A stretch of 64,000 bases of DNA from Gammaproteobacteria bacterium (GCA_016191245.1 JACPOY010000022.1:1-64000); one strand, 5' to 3'. Numbered from the stretch's first letter, positions 7,677 to 17,050 are shown. Program-made: numbers and translations. The notes: a model not told the origin generated them from the letters alone.

Positions 7677-8909
7677 ATGACTCTCTATATCCCTGATCGT
7701 CATGAAGCATTGCAAACAAATTCTTGGTCTTTGAATAAAGCAAAACAAATAATTACTGAAATTGTCGAATCAGCGATAAAATCTTTTCAGGGCGATCAAT
7801 TATGGCCTGTGCATCCAGATTTAAAAAATGAATATAATATAACTCAACCAATTACAGGTTTGTATTATGGTGCGGCTGGTTCAATATGGGCGTTAATGCA
7901 ATTGCATCAAAGAAATCCGCATTTGCCAGCATATGATTTTGCTCGTTATATGGATACATTAATTAATAAACAAGCAGCATCTCTTGCTGAGTTTGATCCA
8001 AAAGCTAATATTCAAGCCGATGCACCCGGTTATCTTTTAGGATATGCGGGTATTAATTTGCTACGTTGGAAATTGACGCATGATGCGAATGTGCTTGACA
8101 TTTTAGAAGACAATATCAAAATCAATATTACTAACCCAATTCGTGAATTGATGTGGGCAGCACCAGGCACAATGCTCTGTGCCTGGTTTTTATATCTAGA
8201 GACAGGACAACAACGCTGGTGTGATTTATATCGGCAAAGTGCGGATTATCTATTTTCGTGCTGGGAATTCGATACACTTCATCAATGTTATATTTGGGTG
8301 CAACATATCTATGGCACAAACGCCATATACTTAGGAGTAGTTCATGGTTTTGCTGGCAATGTGTTCGCATTACTACAAGGAATGCAATTACTCTCTGATG
8401 ATCAACAGCAACAATTAATTTCTCGTACTGAAAAAACAGTAATAACAACTGCAAAAATCGAAGCGGATTTAGCTAATTGGTTACCTCGACTTGATGAACC
8501 TCGTCCCGGACGAGACCAACTTCTGGTGCAACTATGTCATGGAGCGCCAAGTATAGTGCTAGGTGTTGCAAATCTATGGCCCTTGGCAAATGAAGAATTT
8601 AAGAAAGTACTAATAAGCGCTGGAAATTTAATCTGGCAAGCTGGACCTTTAAAAAAGCCATGGGGTTTATGTCATGGTACAGCTGGAAATGGTTACGCTT
8701 TTTTAAAATTATATAAATTAACTGGCGATAAAATCTGGCATGAAAGAGCTTTGCAGTTTGCCATGCATGCGATTCATCAGTATGAAACTATGCGTTATCA
8801 TTACGCTTGCATTCGTACAGACGCTTGGTGTGGTGATTTAGGATTGGCCTTATATTTACAGGACTGTATTGATCAGCGCGATAAGTTTCCGATGATGGAT
8901 TATTTTTAA
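7677..8909 (+). CDS. LanC-like cyclase / lanthionine synthetase C family protein
   Basis: A 410-residue alpha/alpha-barrel protein with the repeated glycine motifs of LanC: GLYYGAAGSIWAL, APGYLLGYAGINLL, GVVHGFAGNVFALL, CHGAPSIVLGV, GLCHGTAGNGYAFL and CGDLGLALYL. The zinc ligands of NisC are matched by Cys287 (in LCHGAPS), Cys332 and His333 (in GLCHGTAG), spaced as in known LanC enzymes. No LanB, LanM-type dehydratase or lantibiotic precursor is nearby, so this is a free-standing LanC-like protein. It may add thiols to dehydroamino acids as eukaryotic LanCL proteins do, or act on a substrate encoded elsewhere. AGGA sits about ten bases before ATG. The family is clear and the substrate unknown. 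Confidence 0.85.
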   Translation: MTLYIPDRHEALQTNSWSLNKAKQIITEIVESAIKSFQGDQLWPVHPDLKNEYNITQPITGLYYGAAGSIWALMQLHQRNPHLPAYDFARYMDTLINKQAASLAEFDPKANIQADAPGYLLGYAGINLLRWKLTHDANVLDILEDNIKINITNPIRELMWAAPGTMLCAWFLYLETGQQRWCDLYRQSADYLFSCWEFDTLHQCYIWVQHIYGTNAIYLGVVHGFAGNVFALLQGMQLLSDDQQQQLISRTEKTVITTAKIEADLANWLPRLDEPRPGRDQLLVQLCHGAPSIVLGVANLWPLANEEFKKVLISAGNLIWQAGPLKKPWGLCHGTAGNGYAFLKLYKLTGDKIWHERALQFAMHAIHQYETMRYHYACIRTDAWCGDLGLALYLQDCIDQRDKFPMMDYF

Positions 8910-9013
8910 GCAAGTATGTTTCATGCTTCACGTGAGTTTAGGCCTAAAGGCCGGGGTCTGAACCGCTAAGGAATTGTTGATCAAAAATCCCATAAATTTC
9001 AGGCGTTTATCTA

Positions 9014-9038
9014 TTGCATAGAATACTATTCTATGCAA
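9014..9038. terminator. Perfect palindrome between convergent genes
   Basis: TTGCATAGAAT, a 3-nt spacer, then ATTCTATGCAA: a perfect 11-bp inverted repeat between the convergent LanC-like and ATPase B genes. It probably acts as a bidirectional transcription stop; no long T run follows on either strand. Confidence 0.5.
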
Positions 9039-9077
9039 CACCATATAACGTTGAATATAGTCGCATGACCCATTAAA

Positions 9078-10553
9078 TCAATTTTCTTTTTCAAATAAAT
9101 TATCTAGGGTAACAACAGCATTAATCATTTCCTCCGAGTACATTGTTTTTTTAATACCATTAGCGGAGATCATCGCTAAAAAAAGCTGCTTTTTAGTTTT
9201 GGTGATTTGTTGATATACCTGTAATTTTTTCTTTAACTTGTCTGCGTAGGATTTGTCGATCGCAAAAGGATGATCTGTATATTTAATCTCACATATTGTT
9301 ATAGCATCATCATCCCTGTCAAATAATAGATCAATTTGCGCGCCAGAAATATTTGATTTTTTTGTTGGATTATATTGCCAAGAGTTTGGTATGGCGGTAG
9401 GGCTTAAATTTAAGGCGTCACTGATTTGAGAAATATGTTTATAACATACTGATTCAAATGCATAACCCGCCCAATTATTCCATTGCGGTGTGTTTTGAAT
9501 GCTTTCCCAATAATTCTTTTTCAACCCCCTAGCAAGTAACGTATCTTTAACGGGCTCAATCCAATCAAAATAAAACAAGGTATATTCGTCTATCGCTTTA
9601 TAATATATTCCTTTTTTAGTATTTAAGTGTGGCTTCAGTTTGATAATAAATCCTGCATCTTCTAAAGCTTTTAATTTCTCACCTGCTCGTCCTCCCTTAG
9701 AAATATCCTTTATTAATTCAAATAATCTTTCTTGATCAATACCGTATTTATGATTAGCAATTACACGAACAATTTCAATATAAGTACTAGCATCACCAAA
9801 TAATGCGGAAAAAAGGTTGTCAAACTCAGTCAGTAAAAAGCTTTTTCTGCTAAAAGCTAAATTAGCAATATTTTGCACTGCAGACAGTCCTGCCTTAAGA
9901 TACGACAAGTAATAAGGTATTCCGCCGGTTACCATATAAATCTGAATGATTTGCCTATTATTAAGGGTCACACCGATATGATTTAAAAATCGTTTAGTAT
10001 CACGTAAATTATATGGTTGTAATTGTATCTTGCGAGTAACTCGATTATGCAGCCCCCCTTTGTTATTAATAATTTTTTTAATAATCCATGAAGCTGATGA
10101 ACCACATATGATTAGTTTTATTCTACTATCTGTTGACCAATACCGATTCCAATAATAGTCTAAATTTTGCAATAAACGAGAGTTCTTTGTTTCCATCCAG
10201 GGAAACTCATCAAAAAACAAGATAATTTTTTTATTAGGTTCGATATTCTTTATCGTATCTGTAAGTAATTTAAAAGTTTCATTCCAGTTTTTACCTGACT
10301 TAAGATGAACACCCTTATAAAAGGTTTCTTCAATTTGTTGGGTAAAATTTGCAATTTGATCTTTCAATGTGCCTTGCAATAGTCCCACTGTATTCAAGAA
10401 CGACGCGTTTTTATTCCTAAAAAACCAACGAATCAACATGGTTTTTCCCACGCGACGGCGCCCATAAATTGCAAGAAATTCTGGTCTTACAGAATTATAC
10501 AATTCCTCTAATGCCTGTAGCTCATCCTCTCGACCGACTAATTTCTCTATCAT
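9078..10553 (-). CDS. AAA ATPase with C-terminal PD-(D/E)XK-like domain (paralogue B)
   Basis: Paralogue of the ATPases at 2244 and 43820. Length 491. Walker A GRRRVGKT at residues 31-38, FFDEFPWM, CGSSASWI, NNKGGLHNR, TGGIPYYLSYL and ISKGGRAGEKLKALEDAG line up in the same order. The C-terminal nuclease-like core is D408, E422, K424. Starting at ATG 10553 makes it begin MIEKLVGRED, like the paralogues. The gene is intact and immediately preceded by two perfect inverted-repeat pairs. No partner gene follows; the LanC-like gene converges on it. Activity is unknown, with ATP-dependent DNA binding likely from the fold. Confidence 0.8.
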   Translation of the reverse strand: MIEKLVGREDELQALEELYNSVRPEFLAIYGRRRVGKTMLIRWFFRNKNASFLNTVGLLQGTLKDQIANFTQQIEETFYKGVHLKSGKNWNETFKLLTDTIKNIEPNKKIILFFDEFPWMETKNSRLLQNLDYYWNRYWSTDSRIKLIICGSSASWIIKKIINNKGGLHNRVTRKIQLQPYNLRDTKRFLNHIGVTLNNRQIIQIYMVTGGIPYYLSYLKAGLSAVQNIANLAFSRKSFLLTEFDNLFSALFGDASTYIEIVRVIANHKYGIDQERLFELIKDISKGGRAGEKLKALEDAGFIIKLKPHLNTKKGIYYKAIDEYTLFYFDWIEPVKDTLLARGLKKNYWESIQNTPQWNNWAGYAFESVCYKHISQISDALNLSPTAIPNSWQYNPTKKSNISGAQIDLLFDRDDDAITICEIKYTDHPFAIDKSYADKLKKKLQVYQQITKTKKQLFLAMISANGIKKTMYSEEMINAVVTLDNLFEKEN

Positions 10554-10563
10554 ATCTGCCCTA

Positions 10564-10666
10564 TTGATTTATTGTGCCACTTGGAAGGATACTCCACGCG
10601 GCACAATAAATCAATTCTTTTAAAGATAGTGCCATCTGTGGTGTTGTTCCAGACGGCACTATCTTT
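10564..10666. repeat. Alternating half-site array B upstream of ATPase B
   Basis: Two perfect inverted-repeat pairs: TTGATTTATTGTGCC (10564-10578) with GGCACAATAAATCAA (10600-10614), and AAAGATAGTGCC (10622-10633) with GGCACTATCTTT (10655-10666). Both have a 21-bp spacer. GTGCC/GGCAC core centres are 26, 29 and 26 bp apart, exactly the spacing of array A, although the sequence differs. The array lies between 11 and 113 bp upstream of the ATPase start, so it probably overlaps its promoter and mediates control. Confidence 0.85.
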
Positions 10667-10774
10667 CAGGGCACCTGTGTTAAGGATGAACGAAAGGTAA
10701 TGTGATAGGGGGCTCAGGCATAAATATTATAGTATGAATGATAACTTACGATGATCTACACTCTTAGGCTATTC

Positions 10775-10806
10775 TAAATTAGCCACGCATTAATGTGGCT
10801 AATTTA
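10775..10806. terminator. Inverted repeat downstream of the histone-like gene
   Basis: TAAATTAGCCAC and GTGGCTAATTTA form a perfect 12-bp stem around an 8-nt loop, 29 bp past the stop of the leftward histone-like gene. It probably stops or stabilises its transcript. Confidence 0.5.
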
Positions 10807-10834
10807 GACAGTCTCAAAAAGTTAAAAGGCGGGT

Positions 10835-11103
10835 TTAGGCAGCAACTACTGCTACGACCTTCTTGCTAGGTCTTCCACGTTTCTTAGCAGAGCCAGTTTT
10901 CTTTTTTGCTGGTTTTTTGGCTTTTGCTTCAGCTGGTTTGGTAGCTTTACGCTTTTTTGTGGCTTTTCGTGCTTTAGGCGCAGCAGATTTAGCCTTGGTA
11001 GCTACTTTTCCTTTTTGACAGCAGGCTTTTTGGATTTTACAGCCTTTGCTTTGGTGGTTTTGCGAGCTTTAGATTTAACAGAAGTCCGTTTAGTAGCAGC
11101 CAT
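10835..11103 (-). pseudogene. Histone H1-like, AT-hook lysine-rich DNA-binding protein, frameshifted
   Basis: From ATG at 11103 the sequence reads MAATKRTSVKSKARKTTKAK and continues as a K/A/P-rich tail, then hits a stop. Shifting frame by one base at the A/G-rich tract around 11005-11016 restores KVATKAKSAAPKARKATKKRK and a C-terminal KKRGRPSKKV, a textbook AT-hook, ending at the TAA at 10835. The 269-bp span is not a multiple of three, confirming one shift. Restored length is about 89 residues, normal for bacterial H1-like (Hc1/AlgP-type) proteins, which compact DNA in Chlamydia, Coxiella and others. Real decay, sequencing error in a homopolymer or programmed shifting are all possible. 11104-11327 holds only AT-rich upstream DNA. 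Confidence 0.65.
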
Positions 11104-11327
11104 TTTAAAATTCCTAAAGGTTAAATAACAATAGAAATTTAACACAAGTACTGTAAAAGTAAAATGTTTCTTCGCTAAATAACCTTATGCTCTTGGCCTG
11201 GGTGGTTCAGGGTAATATCCTCTCCTCTCTCGTTGTGTATCTAGCGTCATGAATAAGCTCAACTTTTAAGCTATGGAAAAAGCAATAAAAAAATCTACAA
11301 AAATGTGCCTTGATAAATGAGATATAG

Positions 11328-12359
11328 TTAATTTTTATGTTCAAGTCTCCTAGCCGGATGCAAATCAACAGTCGGTCTTTGTGGGTGATTTGGTTTATGA
11401 GACATAATGCAATAAAGATTATAAGCCCCATACCCCAAAAATATCGGCATCGTGATAGGTTTAGCAGGAAGAGCTATTATAAGCCCCACTCCAAAGCTTC
11501 TAGTGAATATAGTCCTAAATGCTGCCCAATTATCAACTGCAGGAACAACATGATTGTCCCTTCTTATTCTTCTATCGGTTTGAATATCTTTGAATTCGTT
11601 AAATTGCTTTAGTTTAGGCAGCTCTTCTTTGATAAATTTACCTTCTCTTGAATTCAAAGGAAGTGTATCAAAGTAGTCTTGCCAGTCTTTTGCGATATCC
11701 TTTCTTAACCTTGGGTGTTTATGAGCAAAGCGGCTACCAATTTCAAATCTCACATTGCTTGATTTAAGATCTATTAAAATGAATTCAGCTATTTCATGAT
11801 CTTTGGCTCCCAAAAGAACGATGTTATCAATGGAGAGCGACGCACAATCTTTAATATATCGGGTCAAGTAGCGTGAATTTTGTTCGGAACCACCCTCTTT
11901 TAACAATTTATAGCTAAAAGATTTTTTCTCAAAAGGATCTTCATGTTTACCTTCATGAAGGTGTTTTCGAATCAAAGCCACCAGCACTTCTCGATAAAAC
12001 TCTGTCTTTTGCCCTAGAGCAACAAGATCATCAACGTCAATATGTTTGAAAAAGGCAATATCACGAACCATTTCATGCTTAAGACGACAAATGCCCTGCT
12101 TATGGCTATTGTCCATCAAATTCAATCGTTTGGTGGGAATAGATGTAATAGTTTCCCATAAAGTCTGAATATGTTTGGGTCTTAGGCTTTTTTTGGTATC
12201 GGTTAAAGTCGTTTTTGCTAAAGCCAGCTTATCTTCGCTAATATGATCCATTGTTCGATACAAATTGGCTAGCATAAATGCCGCCGCCATCGGGTTTTCG
12301 TCTAACACAACCAAAAACGTTCTGTCGATCTTTTTGCATAAAGCTTTAATGTCCAACAT
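11328..12359 (-). CDS. Hypothetical protein, possible secreted or effector-like
   Basis: About 343 residues, mostly helical and charged, with no recognised domain. A single hydrophobic stretch near the C-terminus (SFGVGLIIALPAKPITMPIFLGYGAY) could be one or two membrane passes. ATG at 12359 is preferred over GTG at 12368 because GAGGTGG lies just upstream. The gene overlaps the end of the large interrupted gene by about 14 bp, so the two are translationally coupled and probably act together. Its lysine-rich C-terminal end (RRLEHKN) is the only motif-like trait. Function unknown. Confidence 0.55.
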   Translation of the reverse strand: MLDIKALCKKIDRTFLVVLDENPMAAAFMLANLYRTMDHISEDKLALAKTTLTDTKKSLRPKHIQTLWETITSIPTKRLNLMDNSHKQGICRLKHEMVRDIAFFKHIDVDDLVALGQKTEFYREVLVALIRKHLHEGKHEDPFEKKSFSYKLLKEGGSEQNSRYLTRYIKDCASLSIDNIVLLGAKDHEIAEFILIDLKSSNVRFEIGSRFAHKHPRLRKDIAKDWQDYFDTLPLNSREGKFIKEELPKLKQFNEFKDIQTDRRIRRDNHVVPAVDNWAAFRTIFTRSFGVGLIIALPAKPITMPIFLGYGAYNLYCIMSHKPNHPQRPTVDLHPARRLEHKN

Positions 12360-15042
12360 AAATCCCACCTCGTTTTGATGGATTTGATAAATTTTCAGCT
12401 TCTACACGGCATGAAGCTGCTTTCTTTTGGATTTTGTGTTGATTAAGAATAAAGGGTTTTATTTTATGGTTTTTGTCTTTGTAATCTCTCACAAGCTTGC
12501 CTGAATCAAGCCCATTTCGGCGGCAAGCATCCAAAAAGCGCTCAACTTTGGGATCCCAAGGATTATCAAAGTATTCTGATTGACTAACAAATGACTTAAA
12601 CTCAAATTTTTCCGATGCTTCAAGCAAACGATAATCATGGAAAAGCTCAATATCGGCTTCATCAAAGGGTTTCGAAGGGTCTTTAAGCTTATCTAGGTGT
12701 GCTATAAGCCACGTTAACCGTTTTCTGGCAACATCTATCAACTTTTCACTTCTTTGTTCCTCAGGAAGGAATCTAAGCAGTCTAACGGCCCGAGAAGAGT
12801 CACCTTGATAGTTTTCAAAGTACTGGCGAGCCAAATTCTTCCTTTGGGTTATCTCAATGTCTGGTTTAGAAGAGTAACTATATACATCTGCCCCATCTAG
12901 CAATTCATAAATATCGCTTAAGGCGTCATCCCCAATCTCATCTAGCTTTTGATTAAGGTGATCATCCTTCTGAATATTGAAAATGCTATTTAATTGTTTT
13001 TCTGCTCGTTTTAAACGCTCTTTGTGACGATTGTACCATTGAGATACAAGCTCTTTATGACTTTGAGATAAAAGCCTTGCATTCATAGGCGTCTCAGAAC
13101 TAAGTGTTTTGAAAAGATGAGATTGAATTTTCCGCAGCAATAAATCCCCTTTATCCCCTATTCCAAGCTGCTTAATCCATTCTTGTACACTATCTATAGT
13201 TGGATGTATTTTACCTTGTAGTAATTGATTTAATTGCAACGCTGCTTGCCGAGTATCCTTTTTTAAGAGATAACCACGCAAAATAGACTGCCATCCATTT
13301 AAATAATCTTTGCGTAGCTCATGGCCACCCCAAGGTTGATTAAATGAATACTCAATATCCTTATTCACCCTGCTGCAACGCTCGATTTTGTTAAACCATT
13401 TATGGATGGGGTTGGCATTTTGCTCAAATTTATGTACAGCGATCTCATCACCATAAGTAACAACAAATTCTTTGAGCTTGGCTAACTGCGAATGTGGAAT
13501 AGTAGGAATTAACTTGTCTTTTGATGCAGACTTCTCTAATAATTCAATATCATCTCCGACGCGTAAGGCAATATGGTTGGCGACTTGTTTTAAATGAGAT
13601 TGTAGTTGCTTTTCTTGCGCATCAATTTTTGTCTTGACTGCATCCAACTGTAAGTTAAAGTTGCCTCGACCAAATAATCTTTGTCCAAAAAATGATAGAT
13701 TCAATTTCGCTTTACATTCTCCCAGATGATCAAAATGAATTTTTGATTGCTTGACTAAATCCTTTATATCAAAATGCGGAATATCCACTATCACTTGACT
13801 CAAGTGATTAGCCATGAATTCTTGGATCGAGACTAATAAATCCAGTGATTGATATATTTCCTCACGCTTCCAATGGGTAATATAGTCGACAAGACTTTGC
13901 TTGAACGTATTAAGCATCATCCAGCCAAAGATCCAAACTGGTGAAAGTGCGAAGGAATAAAACAAAACACTACTTAGCATGGAAAAGGCCGATGTGCCAA
14001 TCAACAATCCCACAGGTTGTAAGGCAATCATTAAATAGTGATATCCAATAAGCGTTAAAGCAAGATAAAGTAGATATCGCAAGCTCCATAATTTAGAAGC
14101 AAAAGCAACTAAACCAAAGGTTTCTAAACCTTCTTTCGCGGCCTTCAAAATATTTTTTCCCGTCTTTTGGATAATTGCAGGAATTGCCTTTTTGATCCAA
14201 GATGAATTAAGAGGATTATTTATACCATTATTAGATAATGATTTTACTACTCTTTTATTAAATTTCCTGATTTCTATTAAACCTTGCTTAACTTGCGCTG
14301 CTGTTTTAAACGCCGCATGACCTTGCTTTGTAAGTGGAGAAAGCACCGCTGTTTGCAATTCATCTTTATCAACCGTTGATGCTTCCAAATAGTCATATAT
14401 TGCTAAACGCCGATCATCATTCAACATTGAGGCAAATGGCTGTTTAATTTCTAATGGATGCTTGAGTAAGTCAAGTTTATTGATTTTAACACAAACTGCG
14501 GAAACAATATCATCCACTTGTGGCGCTGCATTTAAAATTGAATGTGCCTGGCATCGCCATAATAACCCTTGAAATAGGATTGCTTTTAAATTAGCCAGAC
14601 GTTCTTGATTTTGTCGGATTTTATCAATTTGCTGATCAATTGAAGGATGAAACCAATGCGATGGCCATCAATGGTTAGCATCTACAATTACTTTTTCATC
14701 TTCAAATAATTTTAGTGACTGTTGATAGATGCTTTCTAAAGGTAAGATTTCATTTTGGAGTAAAGACAGTAACTGTTTTGAGTTTAAATGAGCTAAAGGT
14801 TTTATTTTTTCCCAAATATCATGAGTTTTATCTATTTCTTTCTTCTTTTTGGAGTGTGATTTCAAGTCTTTCCAAAAAGTAGCAGTATTAAGCCGTGAGA
14901 AAACAGGGGTAACTACACTACTGCAGGCTACTTCTATTTTTCTTTCGTGATTAATAATTAGATCTTGGAAATGACGTAAATGATAAGAAAAAAATCTATC
15001 TTTCCAGCGTTTTTGCATAGGGATAGGTGCATAGTCTTCCAT
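12346..15042 (-). pseudogene. Large membrane-associated helical protein gene with one in-frame stop
   Basis: Two open frames, 15042-14668 (124 residues) and 14517-12346 (723 residues), are in the same frame. Between them lies one TGA at 14665-14667 followed by open coding sequence WPSHWFHPSIDQQIDKIRQ. Read through, the protein is about 898 residues. The paralogue fragment at 17690 continues across the same point as EASDLWPSHWFF, showing the TGA replaced a sense codon. Three hydrophobic segments lie about 145-205 residues into the second frame; the rest is charged and helical, resembling large cytoplasmic or effector-like proteins of Legionella-related bacteria. No catalytic motif was recognised. 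Overlaps the next gene by about 14 bp. Confidence 0.6.
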
Positions 15043-15232
15043 GGGATAACTTGGGTTTCCCCAACTCCATTTAGTGAAATGATGCCAAGTATTTCAACAT
15101 TGCAAATTAAATTCAAGAGTATTTATCGATAAACTGAAATTAATAGATCATTTCACAGTCGCAAGCTTAACTTTATTTGATATTTTTGGGTCGTACCTCA
15201 ATTTGTGTAAAAGAGTCAATTATTTGAATCAG

Positions 15233-15772
15233 CTATTTCTCCCGGGAATAAATATAACAATCCCTCGGTGATTGGCCCAGAGCCGGTAAAACCAACCATT
15301 CTTTCAAAACACCTTCTTTCATGAATCCTGACTTTTCTAATACTTTAAATGAGCCGATGTTCTCAAAATCACATACTGTCCATATCCTTTGTAATTTCTC
15401 ATGGGACAATAACCAATCCGAACCGATTTTGACAAATTCAGAGCAATACCCTTTATGCCAAAATTCTTTGCGTATTCCAAAATGAACTTGAGCTTGAGCT
15501 TGAGATCCCTCAATATTTGCGATTAATATTCCAATAGCTTCATCATTCGAAGCTAAAGACACTACCCATGAAAAGTTATCTCCTTCTTCTTCCCAAGGAC
15601 GATCACACCACTTATCCAAAAAATTCTTGGTTTGGTCAATATGTGTATGTGGTGCACGAGTCAGAAATTTTGAACATTCAATATCACTCGTGTAATGAAA
15701 TAGAAAATCAGCATCACCTTCTCTGGTGCGCCGTAAAATTAATCGCTTAGATATAAGTTTTTTAGGTTTCAT
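15233..15772 (-). CDS. GNAT acetyltransferase, RimJ/RimL type
   Basis: A 179-residue acetyltransferase of the RimJ/RimL-like Acetyltransf_3 type: starts KKLISKRLILRRTREGD, has the GIRKEFWHKGYCSEFVKIGSDWLL acetyl-CoA loop and ends with the FENIGSFKVLEKSGFMKEGVLKEW block. These enzymes acetylate N-terminal amines of proteins or small molecules. It begins 33 bp after the oxygenase stop and reads the same way, so it is probably the third gene of the precursor-oxygenase-acetyltransferase cassette and may acetylate the peptide product or give self-protection. That role is inferred from position only. Confidence 0.75.
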   Translation of the reverse strand: MKPKKLISKRLILRRTREGDADFLFHYTSDIECSKFLTRAPHTHIDQTKNFLDKWCDRPWEEEGDNFSWVVSLASNDEAIGILIANIEGSQAQAQVHFGIRKEFWHKGYCSEFVKIGSDWLLSHEKLQRIWTVCDFENIGSFKVLEKSGFMKEGVLKEWLVLPALGQSPRDCYIYSREK

Positions 15773-15805
15773 AATTAATAATTTAAAGGGTATTTATATA
15801 TAAGT

Positions 15806-16783
15806 CTAGTATGAATAATAACTTTTCGCATTAATATCTACGGCTCTAATAAAAACCCTTGTCAGGTCAGCATCTTCTATAGGTTCTTCAAATATATCAC
15901 GGGCATGAAAGCCAAAATCATTTTTCAAATAAAAGGCACGCCTTTCTTTTTGCGCAATCAATATATTATTGGGATTTTCACTTATGGAATCCCTCATTGA
16001 ATTAACAATATCAGCCAGTTCTAGCCCATTATCTTGAGCTAATACATTACCATTTAAGAAGAATGATGCTTCGCCTTCCTCATTTATTCGACAAATTGGG
16101 ACTTCAACTGTATCAACAAATGTGTTGTTAATATTCCCCTCTTTATCAAAATAAAAATTAGGAGTAATCCTGATTTTGACCAATTTTTCATTTAGAAGCC
16201 GTTCATATTTTTCTGCTTCTTCCCACGCAGCAAGCGGGGCCCATTTAAAATTTCCAGGTTTCCTATAATTAATATACATGTTGTAAACCATAATATTCTT
16301 TGGGATGTGTATTTGTTTACCTTGAAATAAACCATCATTATGAAAGCCCAACTTCACTTCAGGAGGATATTGGACTAGGTCCTTTGAATTAAGAAGTTTG
16401 GCATTCTCATGTGAAGCTGAGTAAATTGAAAAAGGCATTTTATTAATAGAATCTATATTAGGATTGCCTATATTGCCAAATATTCCCATGGCAACTGCTG
16501 CCCCATACACGCTATTTACTTTTTTGTTAAATATAGACCCTTCTGGAATATCTATTGCAGCAATGCCACAATATGGATCATTGGTAAAATGAGTAATGCG
16601 CTGAATATCTTCTTTAAATATATTTGCACAGACTTGAATTATTTGGTTGTAAGTCTCTTTATTTTCAAAAATCTTTAGATCAATCGTATGTTCCATTCCA
16701 AAATCTAAAGTATTACAAAAAAAGTTATATTTTTCTTCATCTATAGCGCAAACTAGATCTTCGTTGGATATACTGCAATCCAT
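15806..16783 (-). CDS. Fe(II)/2-oxoglutarate oxygenase, clavaminate synthase/VioC-like
   Basis: A 325-residue protein whose core fits the clavaminate synthase-like oxygenases. GFHNDGLF gives the first iron ligands His148 and Asp150, FHARDIFEE gives the distal His293, and LTRVFIRAVD supplies Arg309/Arg313 at the position that binds 2-oxoglutarate in VioC-type enzymes. The family hydroxylates or desaturates free amino acids or carrier-bound residues. Start at 16783 is backed by AGAGGA seven bases upstream. It lies 79 bp downstream of a small peptide gene with a double-glycine leader, across a perfect hairpin, so its likely substrate is that peptide (inference). Family call is by motif spacing only. 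Confidence 0.7.
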   Translation of the reverse strand: MDCSISNEDLVCAIDEEKYNFFCNTLDFGMEHTIDLKIFENKETYNQIIQVCANIFKEDIQRITHFTNDPYCGIAAIDIPEGSIFNKKVNSVYGAAVAMGIFGNIGNPNIDSINKMPFSIYSASHENAKLLNSKDLVQYPPEVKLGFHNDGLFQGKQIHIPKNIMVYNMYINYRKPGNFKWAPLAAWEEAEKYERLLNEKLVKIRITPNFYFDKEGNINNTFVDTVEVPICRINEEGEASFFLNGNVLAQDNGLELADIVNSMRDSISENPNNILIAQKERRAFYLKNDFGFHARDIFEEPIEDADLTRVFIRAVDINAKSYYSY

Positions 16784-16818
16784 TAAGTATTCCTCTTATG
16801 CTTTCCAATTTTCTGTTT

Positions 16819-16844
16819 GAGCTTCTCAAATATTTGAGAAGCTC
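16819..16844. terminator. Hairpin between precursor peptide and oxygenase genes
   Basis: GAGCTTCTCAAA and TTTGAGAAGCTC, separated by two bases, form a perfect 12-bp stem 18 bp after the peptide stop. No T run follows in the direction of transcription, so it fits a partial terminator or mRNA stabiliser. Such hairpins let a small precursor be made in excess of its modifying enzymes. Confidence 0.6.
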
Positions 16845-16861
16845 ATTATTGCTACTAGATC

Positions 16862-17050
16862 TTATTTTGTGGCATCTGTACATTCTGGCGCAGAGGGACC
16901 ATAAGATAATCCTTGAAGCAAATCTTTCATTACTGCAGACTTTTCGTTTTCTTTTATTTTAATATTTTGTTGCATTAATTCGGATGCAACGCCTCCTGAG
17001 ATGGCGTCCAACTTTGAATCAATGATTTCCTTTACTTTTTTACTATCCAT
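16862..17050 (-). CDS. Candidate RiPP/bacteriocin precursor with double-glycine leader
   Basis: A 62-residue peptide. The leader EIIDSKLDAISGG ends in a double glycine (residues 19-20) with hydrophobic residues at the spacing of C39-processed leaders. The predicted core of 42 residues contains a lysine/glutamate-rich helix and a tail YGPSAPECTDATK with one cysteine. Start at 17050 is chosen because GGAG lies six bases before the ATG; the frame to 17083 has no ribosome site. It is the first gene of a leftward cassette with an oxygenase and an acetyltransferase. No dedicated ABC-C39 exporter is adjacent. A small unrelated protein remains possible. Confidence 0.55.
   Translation of the reverse strand: MDSKKVKEIIDSKLDAISGGVASELMQQNIKIKENEKSAVMKDLLQGLSYGPSAPECTDATK

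Noticed and set aside
7677..8909. Complete lantibiotic cluster around the LanC-like gene
   Set aside because: No dehydratase, precursor or exporter is adjacent; small frames at 7580-7676 and 8910-9077 lack leader features.
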